Shown here: positions 41,708 through 51,312 of the stretch, piece by piece
Position numbering within the stretch: position 1 is the first letter of the stretch
How the letters are laid out: the number at the start of each line of letters is the position of its first letter
Assembly: GCF_012274275.1 (NCBI RefSeq)
Contig: NZ_JAANZA010000001.1
Span: 1,364,001 to 1,428,000, forward strand
Reading direction: 5' to 3'
Length of the DNA stretch: 64,000 bases
DNA from: Cryobacterium sp. BB307
GTDB taxonomy: Bacteria > Actinomycetota > Actinomycetes > Actinomycetales > Microbacteriaceae
Program-made: the position numbers and the translations under genes
The notes under the pieces: generated by a model
Database searches by the model: none
The model's input: only the letters and a program-made list of their open reading frames with translations
What the model was told of the DNA's origin: nothing

Positions 41708-42804
41708 CGGTTCCCCTCGGCCTTCAGGAATTCGCGCTGCTCGACCAGGGACGGCCGCTCGTTCACGTACACGTGCGCGAACAGGTCCATCGGGTCAAGA
41801 ACGGGCTCTGCGCTCATCGCCTCACGGGTCGCGGCGGCTTTTCGCTCGCCCTCAGCCGTGATCTCGTCCCGGTCGGCGTCGCTCAGGGCATCCTGCGAGA
41901 CGAGGTAGCGCTCGAGCCGCTCGATCGGGTCCTTGCCCTTCCAGATCGCGACGTCGTCCGCGGTGCGGTAGCGGGTCGGGTCATCCGAGTTGGTGTGAGC
42001 CTCCACCCGGTAGGTGAGGCACTCGACGATGGTCGGGCCGTCGCCGCGGCGTGCGCGCTCCATCGCGCGCGACATGACCGCGTAGACGGCCGCTGCGTCA
42101 TTGCCGTCGACGTAGTAGCCGGGGATGCCGTAGCCGATCGCCCGGTCGGCGAGCGTGCGAGCGCGGGTCTGCTTGGACAGGGGCACACTGATCGCGAACT
42201 GGTTGTTCTGCACCACGAATACCGTCGGCGCCTGCCAGACGCCGGCGAAGTTGAACGCCTCGTGGGTGTCGCCCTCGCTGGATGCGCCGTCGCCGATGAA
42301 CGTCACTGTCGCGATCCGCTCGCCGTTCAGCTTGGCCGCGGTCGCGTAGCCGACGGCGTGAAGGGCCTGTGTCGCGAGTGGTGTCGCCTGCACCGAGGTG
42401 CGGTGCTTCTTCGGGTCCCAGCCGCTGTGCCAGTCGCCGCGGAAGCCCTGCAGCAGTTCGCCCGGGTCGATGCCTCTGGTCATCAGCGCGATCGAGTCGC
42501 GGTAGGTGGGGAACAGCCAATCCTGCTCGGTCATCGCGAGGACGGTGCCGATCTCGCACGCTTCCTGGCCGAGCGCCGACGGGTAGGTCGCCAGCCGGCC
42601 CTGACGGGTGAGCGCGGTCACCTGGGTGTCCCAGCGCCGGGCGATCGCCATCCGGCGATACAGCTCCTTGAGCGTCGCCACGGGCGGAAGTTCGAACCCC
42701 TGCCTGGCGCTCGAGCGCACCGCGCGCCCCTCGTCGTCGATCAGTCGCAGCGGCTCCGGGTCGGGCAGGCCGACGGTCGGTTTGGTCTCAACATTGAGGC
42801 TCAT
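41704..42804 (-). CDS. bkdA: 2-oxoacid dehydrogenase E1 alpha subunit
   Basis: A 366-residue TPP-dependent E1alpha. The motif GDGASSEGDTHEAFNFAGVW with QNNQFAIS binds TPP-Mg, and RVEAHTNSDDPTRYR is the phosphorylation-loop-type region. ATG 42804 (MSLNVETKP) is preferred; the longer frame from 42969 encodes an N-terminal extension unlike the family. The 109-bp gap to the Lrp gene holds the probable promoter. It heads the operon E1alpha-E1beta-E2-PrmC-like-2H phosphoesterase. Confidence 0.9.
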   Translation of the reverse strand: MSLNVETKPTVGLPDPEPLRLIDDEGRAVRSSARQGFELPPVATLKELYRRMAIARRWDTQVTALTRQGRLATYPSALGQEACEIGTVLAMTEQDWLFPTYRDSIALMTRGIDPGELLQGFRGDWHSGWDPKKHRTSVQATPLATQALHAVGYATAAKLNGERIATVTFIGDGASSEGDTHEAFNFAGVWQAPTVFVVQNNQFAISVPLSKQTRARTLADRAIGYGIPGYYVDGNDAAAVYAVMSRAMERARRGDGPTIVECLTYRVEAHTNSDDPTRYRTADDVAIWKGKDPIERLERYLVSQDALSDADRDEITAEGERKAAATREAMSAEPVLDPMDLFAHVYVNERPSLVEQREFLKAEGNR

Positions 42805-42913
42805 ACCCCATATCGTGCGCCCGATTCCCGGGGCTGATCGGCAGTTTTCAGCGAATCCGAACGCTTGGCGCTCGCACACCCTAAGGCAGTGCCATCCGTC
42901 CGCGAAAAACGCG

Positions 42914-43393
42914 TCAGAGCTGCCAACTGTCCGTCGACTGCTCGGGCGGTGTGCCCGTCCGTTCCTCAAGGATGATGTACGACCGCGTCGACGCGACGCC
43001 CGAGATGTTCCGGATCCGACGCAGGATGGTCTCGGACAGTGCGTCGTGATCCGGGGCGCTCACGGTGAGCAGGATGTCGATGTCGCCGCTGAGCGCCTGC
43101 ACGCGTTCCACGAACGGCAAAGAGGCGAGCTCCTCGGACACGCTCTGCCACGCGCTGTCGACCTTGACGATGACGATCGCGGTGAGGGGCAGGCCGAGCG
43201 CCTCGCGATCCACCGTCGCCGTGAAACCGGTGATCACGCCGTCGTCGATCAGGCGGGTGAGCCTGGTGTTGGCGGCGGTGCGGGAGATGTGCACGCGCTC
43301 CGCAAGCGAACGGATGGAGAGCCTCGCATCCTGACCGAGCTCGGCGATGATCCGCCTGTCGACCGAGTCGAGCGCGCGCTGCCGCTCCGCCAT
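42914..43393 (-). CDS. Lrp/AsnC-family transcriptional regulator
   Basis: A 159-residue Lrp/AsnC regulator: an N-terminal HTH ([41 protein letters not shown]) and a C-terminal RAM domain ([21 protein letters not shown]). GGAGGGG eight bases upstream sets ATG 43393. It is just upstream of, and co-oriented with, the E1alpha gene, as for BkdR-type regulators of branched-chain 2-oxoacid dehydrogenase. Confidence 0.88.
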   Translation of the reverse strand: MAERQRALDSVDRRIIAELGQDARLSIRSLAERVHISRTAANTRLTRLIDDGVITGFTATVDREALGLPLTAIVIVKVDSAWQSVSEELASLPFVERVQALSGDIDILLTVSAPDHDALSETILRRIRNISGVASTRSYIILEERTGTPPEQSTDSWQL

Positions 43394-43470
43394 CGCCTGC
43401 CCCTCCACCCTCGCTAAGGCACCAGCGTAGTCAGCGGGTGGTGCCCTGCGCTTCAGTAGACTCGACTGCT

Positions 43471-45231
43471 GTGATCACGCGCCTGACCCAGCTCTTCGTC
43501 CGTACCCTCCGCGAGGACCCCTCCGACGCCGAAGTGACGAGCCACCGCCTGCTCGTCCGCGCCGGCTATATCCGTCGCCAGGCGCCCGGTGTGTTCGCCT
43601 GGCTGCCACTGGGGCTTCGGGTCAAGCGCAAGATTGAGAACATCATCCGCGAGGAGATGGCGGCGATCGGCGCGCAGGAGGTGCACTTCCCTGCGCTGCT
43701 GCCACGGGAGCCATACGAGGCCTCCGGCCGGTGGGAGGCATACGGCGACGGCATCTTCCGGCTCAAGGATCGCAAGGGCTCGGACTACCTGCTCGCCCCA
43801 ACGCACGAGGAGGCTTTCACGCTGATGGTGAAGGACCTGTACTCGAGCTACAAGGACCTGCCGCTCGCGATCTACCAGATCCAGGACAAATACCGCGACG
43901 AGGCCAGGCCACGCGCGGGCCTGCTGCGGGGTCGCGAGTTCACGATGAAGGACGCTTACTCGTTCGACTACACGGATGAGGGGCTCGACAAGTCCTACCA
44001 GGACCAGCGCGACGCGTACGAGCGGATCTTCGCGCGACTCGGCCTTGAGTACGTGATCGTGCAGGCGGACAACGGACTCATGGGCGGCGCACGAAGCGAG
44101 GAGTTCCTGCACCCGACGCCAGTCGGCGAGGACACCTTCGTGCGCTCAGCGGGAGGCTACGCAGCCAACGTTGAGGCCTACGAGACCGAGCGACCTGAGC
44201 CCATCCCGGTGGACGGGCTGCACCCCGCGGCGGTGCTCGATTCGCCCAACACGCCGACCATCTCGACGCTCGTCGATCTGGCGAACGCGGAGTACCCCCG
44301 TGAAGACCGCGCGTGGACGGCGGCAGACACGCTGAAGAACGTCGTGCTCGCGCTCAGTCACCTCGACGGAACCCGCGAACTAGTCGTCGTCGGCGTGCCA
44401 GGCGACCGAGAGGTCGACCTCAAGCGTGTCGAGGTCGCGTTTGCGCCCGCAACAGTCGAGGCGGCCACGGAGGCCGACTTCGACAGCAACGACAACCTCG
44501 TTAAGGGCTACATCGGGCCATGGTCCGAGCGTGGGCCCATCCTCGGCGAAGAGTCGGCCAGCGGCATCCGGTACCTCGTCGATCCCCGTGTGGTGGACGG
44601 AACCCAATGGGTCACGGGCGCGAACGAGAACGAGAAGCACGTGTTCGGGCTGGTCGCGGGACGCGACTTCGTGCCGGACGGGTTCGTCGAGGCCGCTGAG
44701 GTGCGCGACGGCGACCCGGCACCGGATGGCTCAGGGCCGATCGAGACCGCCCGAGGCATGGAGATCGGTCACGTCTTCCAACTCGGCCGGTTCTTCGCTG
44801 AAACGCTCGGCCTGAAGGTGTTGGACGAGAACGGCAAGCTCGTGACCGTCACCATGGGGTCGTACGGCATCGGCGTCACGCGCATCCTGGCCGCGATCGC
44901 GGAGTCCAACAACGACGACAAGGGCCTGATCTGGCCGGAGGAGGTCGCGCCGTTCGATGTGCACGTGATTGCGACGGGCAAGGACGAGGCGGCCTACACG
45001 CTCGGTGAGCGGCTCGCGGCGGAACTCGACGCATCCGGTCGGGATGTGCTGTTCGACGATCGCCCCAAGGTGTCGCCCGGCGTGAAGTTCGGTGACGCCG
45101 AGCTGATCGGCGTGCCAAGGATCGTCATCGCCGGACGCGACTCGGCCGAAGGGCGCGTCGAACTGTGGGACCGCCGCACCGGGGAGCGCGAGAGCGTCAC
45201 GGTCGACGAGGCCATCGTCCGCCTGCGCTGA
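43471..45231 (+). CDS. proS: prolyl-tRNA synthetase
   Basis: A 586-residue bacterial-type class II ProRS that charges tRNA-Pro. [22 protein letters not shown] opens the core; motif 2 is in [26 protein letters not shown], and the INS-type editing insertion spans about residues 225-390. [16 protein letters not shown] is motif 3, and a C-terminal anticodon-binding domain follows. GTG 43471 is eight bases after TAGACT (43457-43462), a leaderless arrangement. Confidence 0.95.
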   Translation: MITRLTQLFVRTLREDPSDAEVTSHRLLVRAGYIRRQAPGVFAWLPLGLRVKRKIENIIREEMAAIGAQEVHFPALLPREPYEASGRWEAYGDGIFRLKDRKGSDYLLAPTHEEAFTLMVKDLYSSYKDLPLAIYQIQDKYRDEARPRAGLLRGREFTMKDAYSFDYTDEGLDKSYQDQRDAYERIFARLGLEYVIVQADNGLMGGARSEEFLHPTPVGEDTFVRSAGGYAANVEAYETERPEPIPVDGLHPAAVLDSPNTPTISTLVDLANAEYPREDRAWTAADTLKNVVLALSHLDGTRELVVVGVPGDREVDLKRVEVAFAPATVEAATEADFDSNDNLVKGYIGPWSERGPILGEESASGIRYLVDPRVVDGTQWVTGANENEKHVFGLVAGRDFVPDGFVEAAEVRDGDPAPDGSGPIETARGMEIGHVFQLGRFFAETLGLKVLDENGKLVTVTMGSYGIGVTRILAAIAESNNDDKGLIWPEEVAPFDVHVIATGKDEAAYTLGERLAAELDASGRDVLFDDRPKVSPGVKFGDAELIGVPRIVIAGRDSAEGRVELWDRRTGERESVTVDEAIVRLR

Positions 45232-45243
45232 GGCAGGGCAGAC

Positions 45244-45624
45244 TCAGACGCCGGGTAACTCCATGGCGAGGTTGACGAGATTGCCGTCGATGTCGCGAAT
45301 TTGCGCGACTCGCTCGCCCCACGGCATGTCCATCGGCGAGCGAGTTTCCACGGCGCCCGACTTGAGAGCGGTAGCGAACGCCTGATCAACGTCGTCGACA
45401 TAGAACCAGAGCGCAACTCGGTCTCCCGCGTTTACGGCCTCCACAACGTCCGGATCATGCCCGATGCCGAGAGACGCCGGTCCAATCATCAGCGAAACGT
45501 AGTCGTCCCCGTCCTCGCCGGGGAATCGGTAGGCGACCTCAGCGCTGAGCGCTCGTTCGTAGAATTCGACGAGCGCGGGCAAGTCTCGTGTCGACAGGAT
45601 CGGGAAAAGGCTGCGGACGGCCAT
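45244..45624 (-). CDS. VOC family protein (bleomycin-resistance/glyoxalase fold)
   Basis: A 126-residue VOC protein. LFPILSTRDLPALVEFYERALSAEVAYRFPGED opens the first module, and MDMPWGERVAQIRDIDGNLVNLAMEL is the closing signature with a Glu ligand. It is inverted between proS and nusA, where many actinobacteria instead carry rimP. The function is unknown; possibly a small-molecule binding or detoxification protein. Confidence 0.8.
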   Translation of the reverse strand: MAVRSLFPILSTRDLPALVEFYERALSAEVAYRFPGEDGDDYVSLMIGPASLGIGHDPDVVEAVNAGDRVALWFYVDDVDQAFATALKSGAVETRSPMDMPWGERVAQIRDIDGNLVNLAMELPGV

Positions 45625-45690
45625 GGCACGACGCTAGTCCACGAGCTTGGAATGAAAGTGCCCTTCGAGAAACTCGGGTACCGTAGACAG

Positions 45691-45717
45691 ACGGCTTCTC
45701 CGTTGCGGTGAAGCCGT
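45691..45717 (+). promoter_or_regulatory. hairpin in the nusA 5' region
   Basis: ACGGCTTC (45691-45698) pairs with GAAGCCGT (45710-45717), and the inside adds CCG-TTG-CGG. TAGACA (45684-45689) just upstream may be the -10, which would put the hairpin at the mRNA 5' end. It could stabilise or attenuate the nusA-infB transcript. Confidence 0.55.
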
Positions 45718-45750
45718 GTGTTACGAGAGTTGAATAGTGGAGGGTCCGCA

Positions 45751-46773
45751 GTGGAAATCGACCTGAGCGTGCTGCGCTTGATGGAGCGCGAACGTGAAAT
45801 CCCATTCGACGAACTCGTCACCATCATCGAGCAGGCCATCCTCACCGCCTACCTCAAGCACACCGGGCGTTCAGAGACGGGCCACGGTCACGGACACGGC
45901 CACGCGCATCGTGACGAGCCGGCACCCGCGCGCGTCGAACTCAACCAGAAGACCGGCAAGGTGTCGATCTTCGTGCCGGAGTTCGATGACGAGGGCAACA
46001 TCATCGGCGAGGCCGAGGACAGCCCGGACGACTTCGGACGCATCGGCGCGTTCGCCGCGAAGCAGGTCATCAACCAGCGCCTGCGCGACATCGCGGATGA
46101 CGCGGTGCTCGGCGAGTTCCGTGGCCGCGAGGGCGACATCGTCGCAGGGGTGATCCAGCAGGGACCGAACCCGCGGATGATCCACGTCGACCTCGGCACC
46201 ATCGAGGGCATCCTCCCGCCCGAAGAGCAGGTACCCGGCGAGGACTACTCGCACGGCAACCGCATCCGGGTCTACGTGACGAGCGTCAGCAAGGGGCTCA
46301 AGGGTCCGTCGATCACCGTCTCGCGCACGCATCCGTCCCTCGTCCGCAAGCTGTTCGCGCTCGAGGTGCCGGAGATCGCGAACGGCGTCGTGGAGATCGT
46401 CTCGCTCGCGCGCGAGGCCGGCCACCGCACCAAGATCGCGGTGAAGGCCAACGAGCCAGGGGTGAACGCCAAGGGAGCGTGCATCGGCGAGCTCGGGCAG
46501 CGCGTGCGCGCCGTCACCGCTGAGCTCAACAACGAGAAGATCGACATCGTCGACTACAGCGAGGATCTCGCGACCTTTGTCGCGAACGCGTTGTCGCCGG
46601 CGAAGGTGACGAGCGCCTTCGTGATCGACGAATCGCTCAAGGCGGTGCGGGCGCTCGTGCCCGACTACCAACTGTCACTCGCGATCGGCAAGGAGGGCCA
46701 GAACGCGCGTCTGGCCGCCAAGCTCACCGGGGCCAGAATCGACATCCAGCCCGACTCGACCATGGAGTCCTGA
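45751..46773 (+). CDS. nusA: transcription termination/antitermination factor NusA
   Basis: A 340-residue NusA with an N-terminal RNA-polymerase-binding domain ([22 protein letters not shown]), an S1 domain ([21 protein letters not shown]) and two KH domains ([36 protein letters not shown]). It lacks the C-terminal AR repeats of E. coli NusA, as usual in this phylum. An unusual His/Gly run, [12 protein letters not shown], lies near residues 45-56. GGAGGG (45739-45744) sets GTG 45751. Confidence 0.94.
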   Translation: MEIDLSVLRLMEREREIPFDELVTIIEQAILTAYLKHTGRSETGHGHGHGHAHRDEPAPARVELNQKTGKVSIFVPEFDDEGNIIGEAEDSPDDFGRIGAFAAKQVINQRLRDIADDAVLGEFRGREGDIVAGVIQQGPNPRMIHVDLGTIEGILPPEEQVPGEDYSHGNRIRVYVTSVSKGLKGPSITVSRTHPSLVRKLFALEVPEIANGVVEIVSLAREAGHRTKIAVKANEPGVNAKGACIGELGQRVRAVTAELNNEKIDIVDYSEDLATFVANALSPAKVTSAFVIDESLKAVRALVPDYQLSLAIGKEGQNARLAAKLTGARIDIQPDSTMES

Positions 46774-46844
46774 CTGGCCCTGCGCCAAGCATCGGCGTTC
46801 CGTCGAACCGAGGCTGGGACACGCTCGGCGTGGGAGGGTCTAGT

Positions 46845-47129
46845 ATGGAACCAGTCAGAACCTGCCTCGGCTGTCGGCAGCGGGACGACCGATCGGCATT
46901 GCTGAGGGTTGTTGCGCGCGACGGTCAGGTTGTAGCGGATGTCGCGGCCAGCATGCAAGGACGCGGCGCGTGGGTGCATCCCACCCGCGACTGCATCGAG
47001 ACCGCAATCAGACGACGAGCCTTCGGGCGCGCGTTGCGCGTGACCGGTGACCTCGACACGAGCAAGGTTGACCCAAGAAGTCCGGAGACCTTCCGGCATC
47101 CACAAGTAACAGCTGACAGAACAGGCTGA
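46845..47129 (+). CDS. ylxR: YlxR-family (DUF448) RNA-binding protein
   Basis: A 94-residue YlxR homologue with the family motif RTCLGCRQRDDRSALLRVV and GRGAWVHPTRDCIETAIRRRAFGRALR. The fold binds RNA, and the gene sits between nusA and infB as usual. GGGAGGG (46832-46838) lies six bases before ATG 46845; the GTG at 46830 is upstream of this site and rejected. Confidence 0.92.
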   Translation: MEPVRTCLGCRQRDDRSALLRVVARDGQVVADVAASMQGRGAWVHPTRDCIETAIRRRAFGRALRVTGDLDTSKVDPRSPETFRHPQVTADRTG

Positions 47130-47182
47130 ATGGCAAATGGACAAGTAATGAGCGGCTCGAAATGAGACCCGTCCGTAACTAG

Positions 47183-47205
47183 GTCCACTCCGTCTCGGAG
47201 TGGAC
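47183..47205 (+). promoter_or_regulatory. perfect 10-bp hairpin in the infB leader
   Basis: GTCCACTCCG (47183-47192) pairs exactly with CGGAGTGGAC (47196-47205) around TCT. It lies 18 bases before the infB GTG and just before the AGGAGA ribosome site. It is not followed by U residues. It may be an RNase processing site, partial terminator or translational control element. Confidence 0.7.
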
Positions 47206-47222
47206 TTCGAGACAGGAGAACT

Positions 47223-49856
47223 GTGGCAAAACCACGCGTGCACGAGATCGCGGCAGAACTCGGCATTGAAAGCAAGAAAGCCCTTGAGAAACTCAAGGAG
47301 ATGGGCGAGTTCGTCAAGGGCCCGTCGTCGAGTATCGAACCCCCGGTAGCGCGGAAGTTGAAGGCCGCGCTTGAAGCGGACGGCATCACCGCGCCGAAGC
47401 CCGCCGAGGAGCCGAAGAAGGAGGCCCCGAAGGCGGCCCCCAAGCAAGAGGAGCCCAAGGCGGCCCCTGCCCCGGCGCCAGCCCCTGCGGCACCGGCAGC
47501 TGAGGCAGCCGCGCCGACCCCGGCGGAGCCCCGCAAGCCGGATGCCCCGGCAGCAGGTGGTGCACCGCGCCCCGGCATTCCGCGGCCAGGCAACAACCCG
47601 TACGCCTCCAGCCAGGGGATGCAGCGCCCAGGCGCCCCGCGCCCGGGCAACAACCCGTACGCGTCGACCCAGGGCATGCAGTCCCGGCCGACGCCCGCGA
47701 ACATCCCCAGGCCGGCTGCGCCGCGCCCAGGTTCGCCGCGCCCCGGTGCGCCGCGTCCCGCTGGTGCTGGTGCAGGTCGTCCCGCACGCCCCGGTGCCGG
47801 CGGCGGCGCTCGTCCCGGTGGTGCCGGTGGCGGCTTCCGTCCCGGCGGCGCCCCGGGCGGCGGTGGTGGCTTCGGCGCGCCCCGCCCAGGCGGCGGTGGT
47901 CGTGGTCGCGGTCCCGGTGGTGGAACCGCCGGTGCGTTCGGTCGCGGTGGCAGCAAGAGCAAGGCCCGCAAGTCGAAGCGGACGAAGCGCGCAGAATTCG
48001 AGATGAGGGAAGCGCCGTCGATTGGCGGCGTCAGCGTCCCGCGCGGGGACGGCAACACCGTCATCCGGATGCGGCGCGGAGCCTCCATCACGGACTTCGC
48101 CGACAAGATCGACGCGAGCCCCGGCAACCTGGTCACGGTGCTGTTCCACCTCGGTGAGATGGCGACCGCAACCGAGTCGCTGGATGACGCGACGTTCGAG
48201 GTGCTGGGTGCCGAACTGGGCTACAAGATCCAGATCGTCTCGCCAGAGGACGAGGACCGCGAGCTGCTCGAGGGCTTCGACATCGACCTGGAGCAGGAGC
48301 TCGAGGACGAGGACGACGAGGACCTGGCGGCACGCCCGCCGGTGGTGACCGTCATGGGTCACGTCGACCACGGTAAGACCAAGCTGCTCGACGCCATCCG
48401 TCAGGAGAACGTCGGAGCGGGCGAGGCCGGTGGCATCACCCAGCACATCGGTGCTTACCAGGTCGGCGTCTCGCACGACGGCACGGATCGCAAGATCACC
48501 TTCATCGACACCCCGGGTCACGAGGCGTTCACCGCCATGCGTGCTCGCGGTGCGCAGGTGACCGACATCGCGATCCTCGTTGTCGCAGCCGACGACGGCA
48601 TCATGCCGCAGACCATTGAGGCCCTGAACCACGCGCAGGCGGCGGAAGTGCCGATCGTGGTTGCGGTGAACAAGGTGGACAAGCCTGAAGCGAACCCGGC
48701 AAAGGTGCGCCAACAGCTCACCGAATTCGGGCTGGTTGCCGAGGAGTACGGCGGCGACACGATGTTCATCGACGTGTCAGCGCTGAAGGGCTCCGGCATC
48801 CCCGAGCTCCTCGACGCCGTGCTGCTGACCGCTGACGCCGGTCTCGACCTGCGCGCCAACCCGGACAAGGATGCGCGTGGTGTCGCGATCGAGGCCAAGC
48901 TCGACAAGGGCCGCGGTGCCGTGGCGACGGTGCTGATCCAGTCGGGAACGCTGAAGGTCGGCGACCCGATTGTCACCGGAACCGCACACGGTCGCGTCCG
49001 TGCGATGTTCGACGAGAACGGCGAGAACGTCGAGGAAGCGACCCCGTCGCGTCCGGTGGCGGTGCTCGGCCTGACTTCGGTGCCTCGCGCAGGTGACGTC
49101 TTCATCGTCACCGACGACGACCGCACCGCGCGTCAGATCGCGGAGAAGCGCGAGGCCGTCGAGCGCAACGCCCTGCTGGCCCGCAGCCGCAAGCGCATCA
49201 GCCTCGAGGACTTCACCAAGGCGCTCGAGGACGGCAAGGTCGAGTCGCTCAACCTCATCATCAAGGGTGACGTCTCCGGTGCCGTCGAGGCGCTCGAGGA
49301 GTCGCTGCTCAAGATCGAGGTCGACGAGTCGGTTCAGCTGCGCATCATCCACCGCGGTGTCGGTGCTGTGACCGAGAGCGATGTCAACCTGGCAACAGTC
49401 GACAACGCGATCATCATCGGATTCAACGTTCGGCCCGACTCGAAGGCGCGCGACCGCGCGGCTCGTGAGGGCGTGGACATCCGGTTCTACTCGGTCATCT
49501 ACAACGCCATCGAGGACGTCGAGAACGCGCTCAAGGGCATGCTCAAGCCCGAGTACGAAGAGGTCCAGTCCGGTGTCGCGGAGATCCGCGAGGTGTTCCG
49601 GTCGAGCAAGTTCGGCAACATCGCCGGTGTGCTCGTGCGGTCCGGCACCATCACCCGCAACGCCAAGGCGCGCGTCATCCGTGACGGCGTCGTTGTCGGT
49701 GACAACCTGGCGATCGAGAGCCTGCGCCGCTTCAAGGACGACGTCACCGAGGTGCGGACCGACTTCGAAGCCGGTATTGGCCTCGGCAAGTTCAACGACA
49801 TCCAGATCGGCGACGAGATCGAGACGATCGAACTCAAGGAGAAGCCCCGCAAGTAG
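47223..49856 (+). CDS. infB: translation initiation factor IF-2
   Basis: An 877-residue GTPase that places initiator tRNA on the ribosome. The IF2-N domain is at residues about 1-55 ([23 protein letters not shown]). A long Pro/Ala/Gly/Arg low-complexity region spans about 60-245 and includes two NNPYAS repeats. The second IF2-N module is about 255-350, followed by an acidic run. GTPase motifs are GHVDHGKT near 379, DTPGH and NKVD; the C-terminal barrels end at LKEKPRK. GTG 47223 follows AGGAGA. Confidence 0.97.
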   Translation: MAKPRVHEIAAELGIESKKALEKLKEMGEFVKGPSSSIEPPVARKLKAALEADGITAPKPAEEPKKEAPKAAPKQEEPKAAPAPAPAPAAPAAEAAAPTPAEPRKPDAPAAGGAPRPGIPRPGNNPYASSQGMQRPGAPRPGNNPYASTQGMQSRPTPANIPRPAAPRPGSPRPGAPRPAGAGAGRPARPGAGGGARPGGAGGGFRPGGAPGGGGGFGAPRPGGGGRGRGPGGGTAGAFGRGGSKSKARKSKRTKRAEFEMREAPSIGGVSVPRGDGNTVIRMRRGASITDFADKIDASPGNLVTVLFHLGEMATATESLDDATFEVLGAELGYKIQIVSPEDEDRELLEGFDIDLEQELEDEDDEDLAARPPVVTVMGHVDHGKTKLLDAIRQENVGAGEAGGITQHIGAYQVGVSHDGTDRKITFIDTPGHEAFTAMRARGAQVTDIAILVVAADDGIMPQTIEALNHAQAAEVPIVVAVNKVDKPEANPAKVRQQLTEFGLVAEEYGGDTMFIDVSALKGSGIPELLDAVLLTADAGLDLRANPDKDARGVAIEAKLDKGRGAVATVLIQSGTLKVGDPIVTGTAHGRVRAMFDENGENVEEATPSRPVAVLGLTSVPRAGDVFIVTDDDRTARQIAEKREAVERNALLARSRKRISLEDFTKALEDGKVESLNLIIKGDVSGAVEALEESLLKIEVDESVQLRIIHRGVGAVTESDVNLATVDNAIIIGFNVRPDSKARDRAAREGVDIRFYSVIYNAIEDVENALKGMLKPEYEEVQSGVAEIREVFRSSKFGNIAGVLVRSGTITRNAKARVIRDGVVVGDNLAIESLRRFKDDVTEVRTDFEAGIGLGKFNDIQIGDEIETIELKEKPRK

Positions 49857-49863
49857 CGCTTCG

Positions 49864-49893
49864 CCGGCCGGGTCAGTCAGCTGACCCGGCCGG
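49864..49893 (+). terminator. hairpin between infB and rbfA
   Basis: CCGGCCGGGTCAG (49864-49876) pairs perfectly with CTGACCCGGCCGG (49881-49893) around TCAG. It lies only 7 bases after the infB stop, so rbfA must be transcribed by readthrough or from its own promoter. Confidence 0.8.
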
Positions 49894-49922
49894 TGCGTGC
49901 GCACTCGGGAAGGGAGTGAACC

Positions 49923-50357
49923 ATGGCTGATCCGGCCAGGGCACGAAAGCTCGCCGATCGCATCAAGGTGATCATCGCGAAGCGGCTGGAGCGGGGGATC
50001 AAGGACCCGCGGCTCGGCTTCGTCACGATCACCGACGTGCAGGTGACCGGCGACCTGCAGCACGCGACGGTGTTCTACACGGTGTACGGCACCGACCAGG
50101 AGCGCGAGGACTCCGCGGCTGCGCTGAAGTCGGCGACCGGGATGCTTCGTACAGAGGTGGGCAAGAACATCACCTCGCGGCTGACCCCCAGTCTCGAGTT
50201 CGTCGCAGATGCGATCCCGGAGAACGCGAAGCACATCGAGGACCTCCTTGCTGCCGCGCGCCTGCGCGATACCGAGGTGAGCGAGATCGCGAAGACCGCG
50301 CAGTACGCCGGCGACGCGGACCCGTACATCAAGCCTCGCGAAGACGAAGAAGACTAG
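49923..50357 (+). CDS. rbfA: ribosome-binding factor A
   Basis: A 144-residue RbfA, a KH-like 30S maturation factor. ARARKLADRIKVIIAKRLERGIKDPRLGFVTITDVQVTGDLQHATVFYTVYG is a strong family match, with LTPSLEFVADAIPENAKHIEDLL near the end. GGGAGTGAACC precedes ATG 49923. The gene follows infB as in most bacteria. It is convergent with mutY, five bases apart. Confidence 0.95.
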   Translation: MADPARARKLADRIKVIIAKRLERGIKDPRLGFVTITDVQVTGDLQHATVFYTVYGTDQEREDSAAALKSATGMLRTEVGKNITSRLTPSLEFVADAIPENAKHIEDLLAAARLRDTEVSEIAKTAQYAGDADPYIKPREDEED

Positions 50358-50362
50358 CTCCG

Positions 50363-51262
50363 TCAGGGCAGGCGGTAGCCGGATGCCGCGGTGCCGGTCG
50401 CGAGACCGTCGGCCAGCAGGCCGCGCAGCGCACGCTCGAACTGAGTAGCATCCGGCCAAAGCCCGGCCAGGTCGCTGTGCTGCACCAACCCATCGGCTTG
50501 CCGCAGCGCGGCGACGATGAGCCCGCGCACCTGCCGGTCGGATCCCTCGAACTTCTTCTGCACGGCCGCGCGTGGACCGCTGTACGCCGGCCGGCCGGCA
50601 GCACGCCACGCGCAGTGTCCGGCGATCGGGCAGTCGTCGCAGCGCGGCGACCGTGCGGTGCACACCAGGGCGCCGAGTTCCATCGTCCCCGCGTTCACGA
50701 GCTTCGCATCCGCGGGAGCAGCCGGCAGCAGAGCCTCCATTGCGGCCAGGTCGCGTCGAGTCGAAGGTGGCCCGGCTTCGCCGTGCCCCACGATCGCGCG
50801 GGCGATCACCCGACGCACGTTGGTATCGACCACCGGATGCCGCTCGCCGAACGCGAACGACGCGACCGCACGGGCCGTGTACTCGCCGACCCCGGGCAGG
50901 GCGAGGAGCGAAACCAGATCGCGTGGCACCTCGCCGCGATGCCGCTCGGTGATCGTCACCGCCGCCGCATGCAGGTTCAGGGCCCGCCGCGGGTAGCCCA
51001 GCCGGTGCCAGGCCCGCACCGCCTCGCCCGGCGCCTCGGCAGCCAGGTCAGCGGGCGACGGCCAGCGCCGCATCCACTCGTCGAACCGGGGCAGCACACG
51101 GCTCACCGGGGTCTGCTGCAGCATCACTTCACTCACCAGCACACCCCACGGCGTGCAGTCGGGGCTGCGCCACGGCAGGTCGCGCGCGTTGCCGACGAAC
51201 CACTCGATGACCGCACCGACGAGGGCGTTCTCGCCAGTGTTCGCGTTGCGGGTCACGGTCAT
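50363..51262 (-). CDS. mutY: A/G-specific adenine glycosylase MutY, short form
   Basis: A 299-residue DNA glycosylase that removes adenine opposite 8-oxoguanine. SEVMLQQTPVSRVLPRF carries the catalytic Glu, LLALPGVGEYTARAVASFAFG is the HhH, PVVDTNVRRV has the catalytic Asp, and CTARSPRCDDCPIAGHC is the 4Fe-4S loop. The Nudix-like 8-oxoG-recognition domain is absent; instead a short winged-helix-like tail (VRGLIVAALRQADGLVQHSDLAGLW) follows, as in other actinobacterial MutY proteins. Confidence 0.9.
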   Translation of the reverse strand: MTVTRNANTGENALVGAVIEWFVGNARDLPWRSPDCTPWGVLVSEVMLQQTPVSRVLPRFDEWMRRWPSPADLAAEAPGEAVRAWHRLGYPRRALNLHAAAVTITERHRGEVPRDLVSLLALPGVGEYTARAVASFAFGERHPVVDTNVRRVIARAIVGHGEAGPPSTRRDLAAMEALLPAAPADAKLVNAGTMELGALVCTARSPRCDDCPIAGHCAWRAAGRPAYSGPRAAVQKKFEGSDRQVRGLIVAALRQADGLVQHSDLAGLWPDATQFERALRGLLADGLATGTAASGYRLP

Positions 51263-51312
51263 CCTCTCAGGCTATCCGCGCGTGTGCCGTCTTCCCGGCC
51301 TAGGCTGGGGCC

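Noticed and set aside
47560-47950. Repeat-like tract in infB that could suggest a CRISPR or satellite repeat
   Set aside because: The repeats are irregular and follow codons for Pro, Gly, Ala and Arg in the IF-2 linker; spacing is not uniform.
46665-48713. A 682-codon open frame on the minus strand opposite nusA, ylxR and infB
   Set aside because: It is an antisense shadow of high-GC coding sequence. The repeats and Arg/Gly richness mirror the Pro/Ala/Gly region of IF-2, and there is no start signal or family match.
48777-50663. A 628-codon minus-strand open frame opposite infB and rbfA
   Set aside because: It runs through two well-identified genes and has biased Arg/His/Leu/Asp composition typical of antisense frames.
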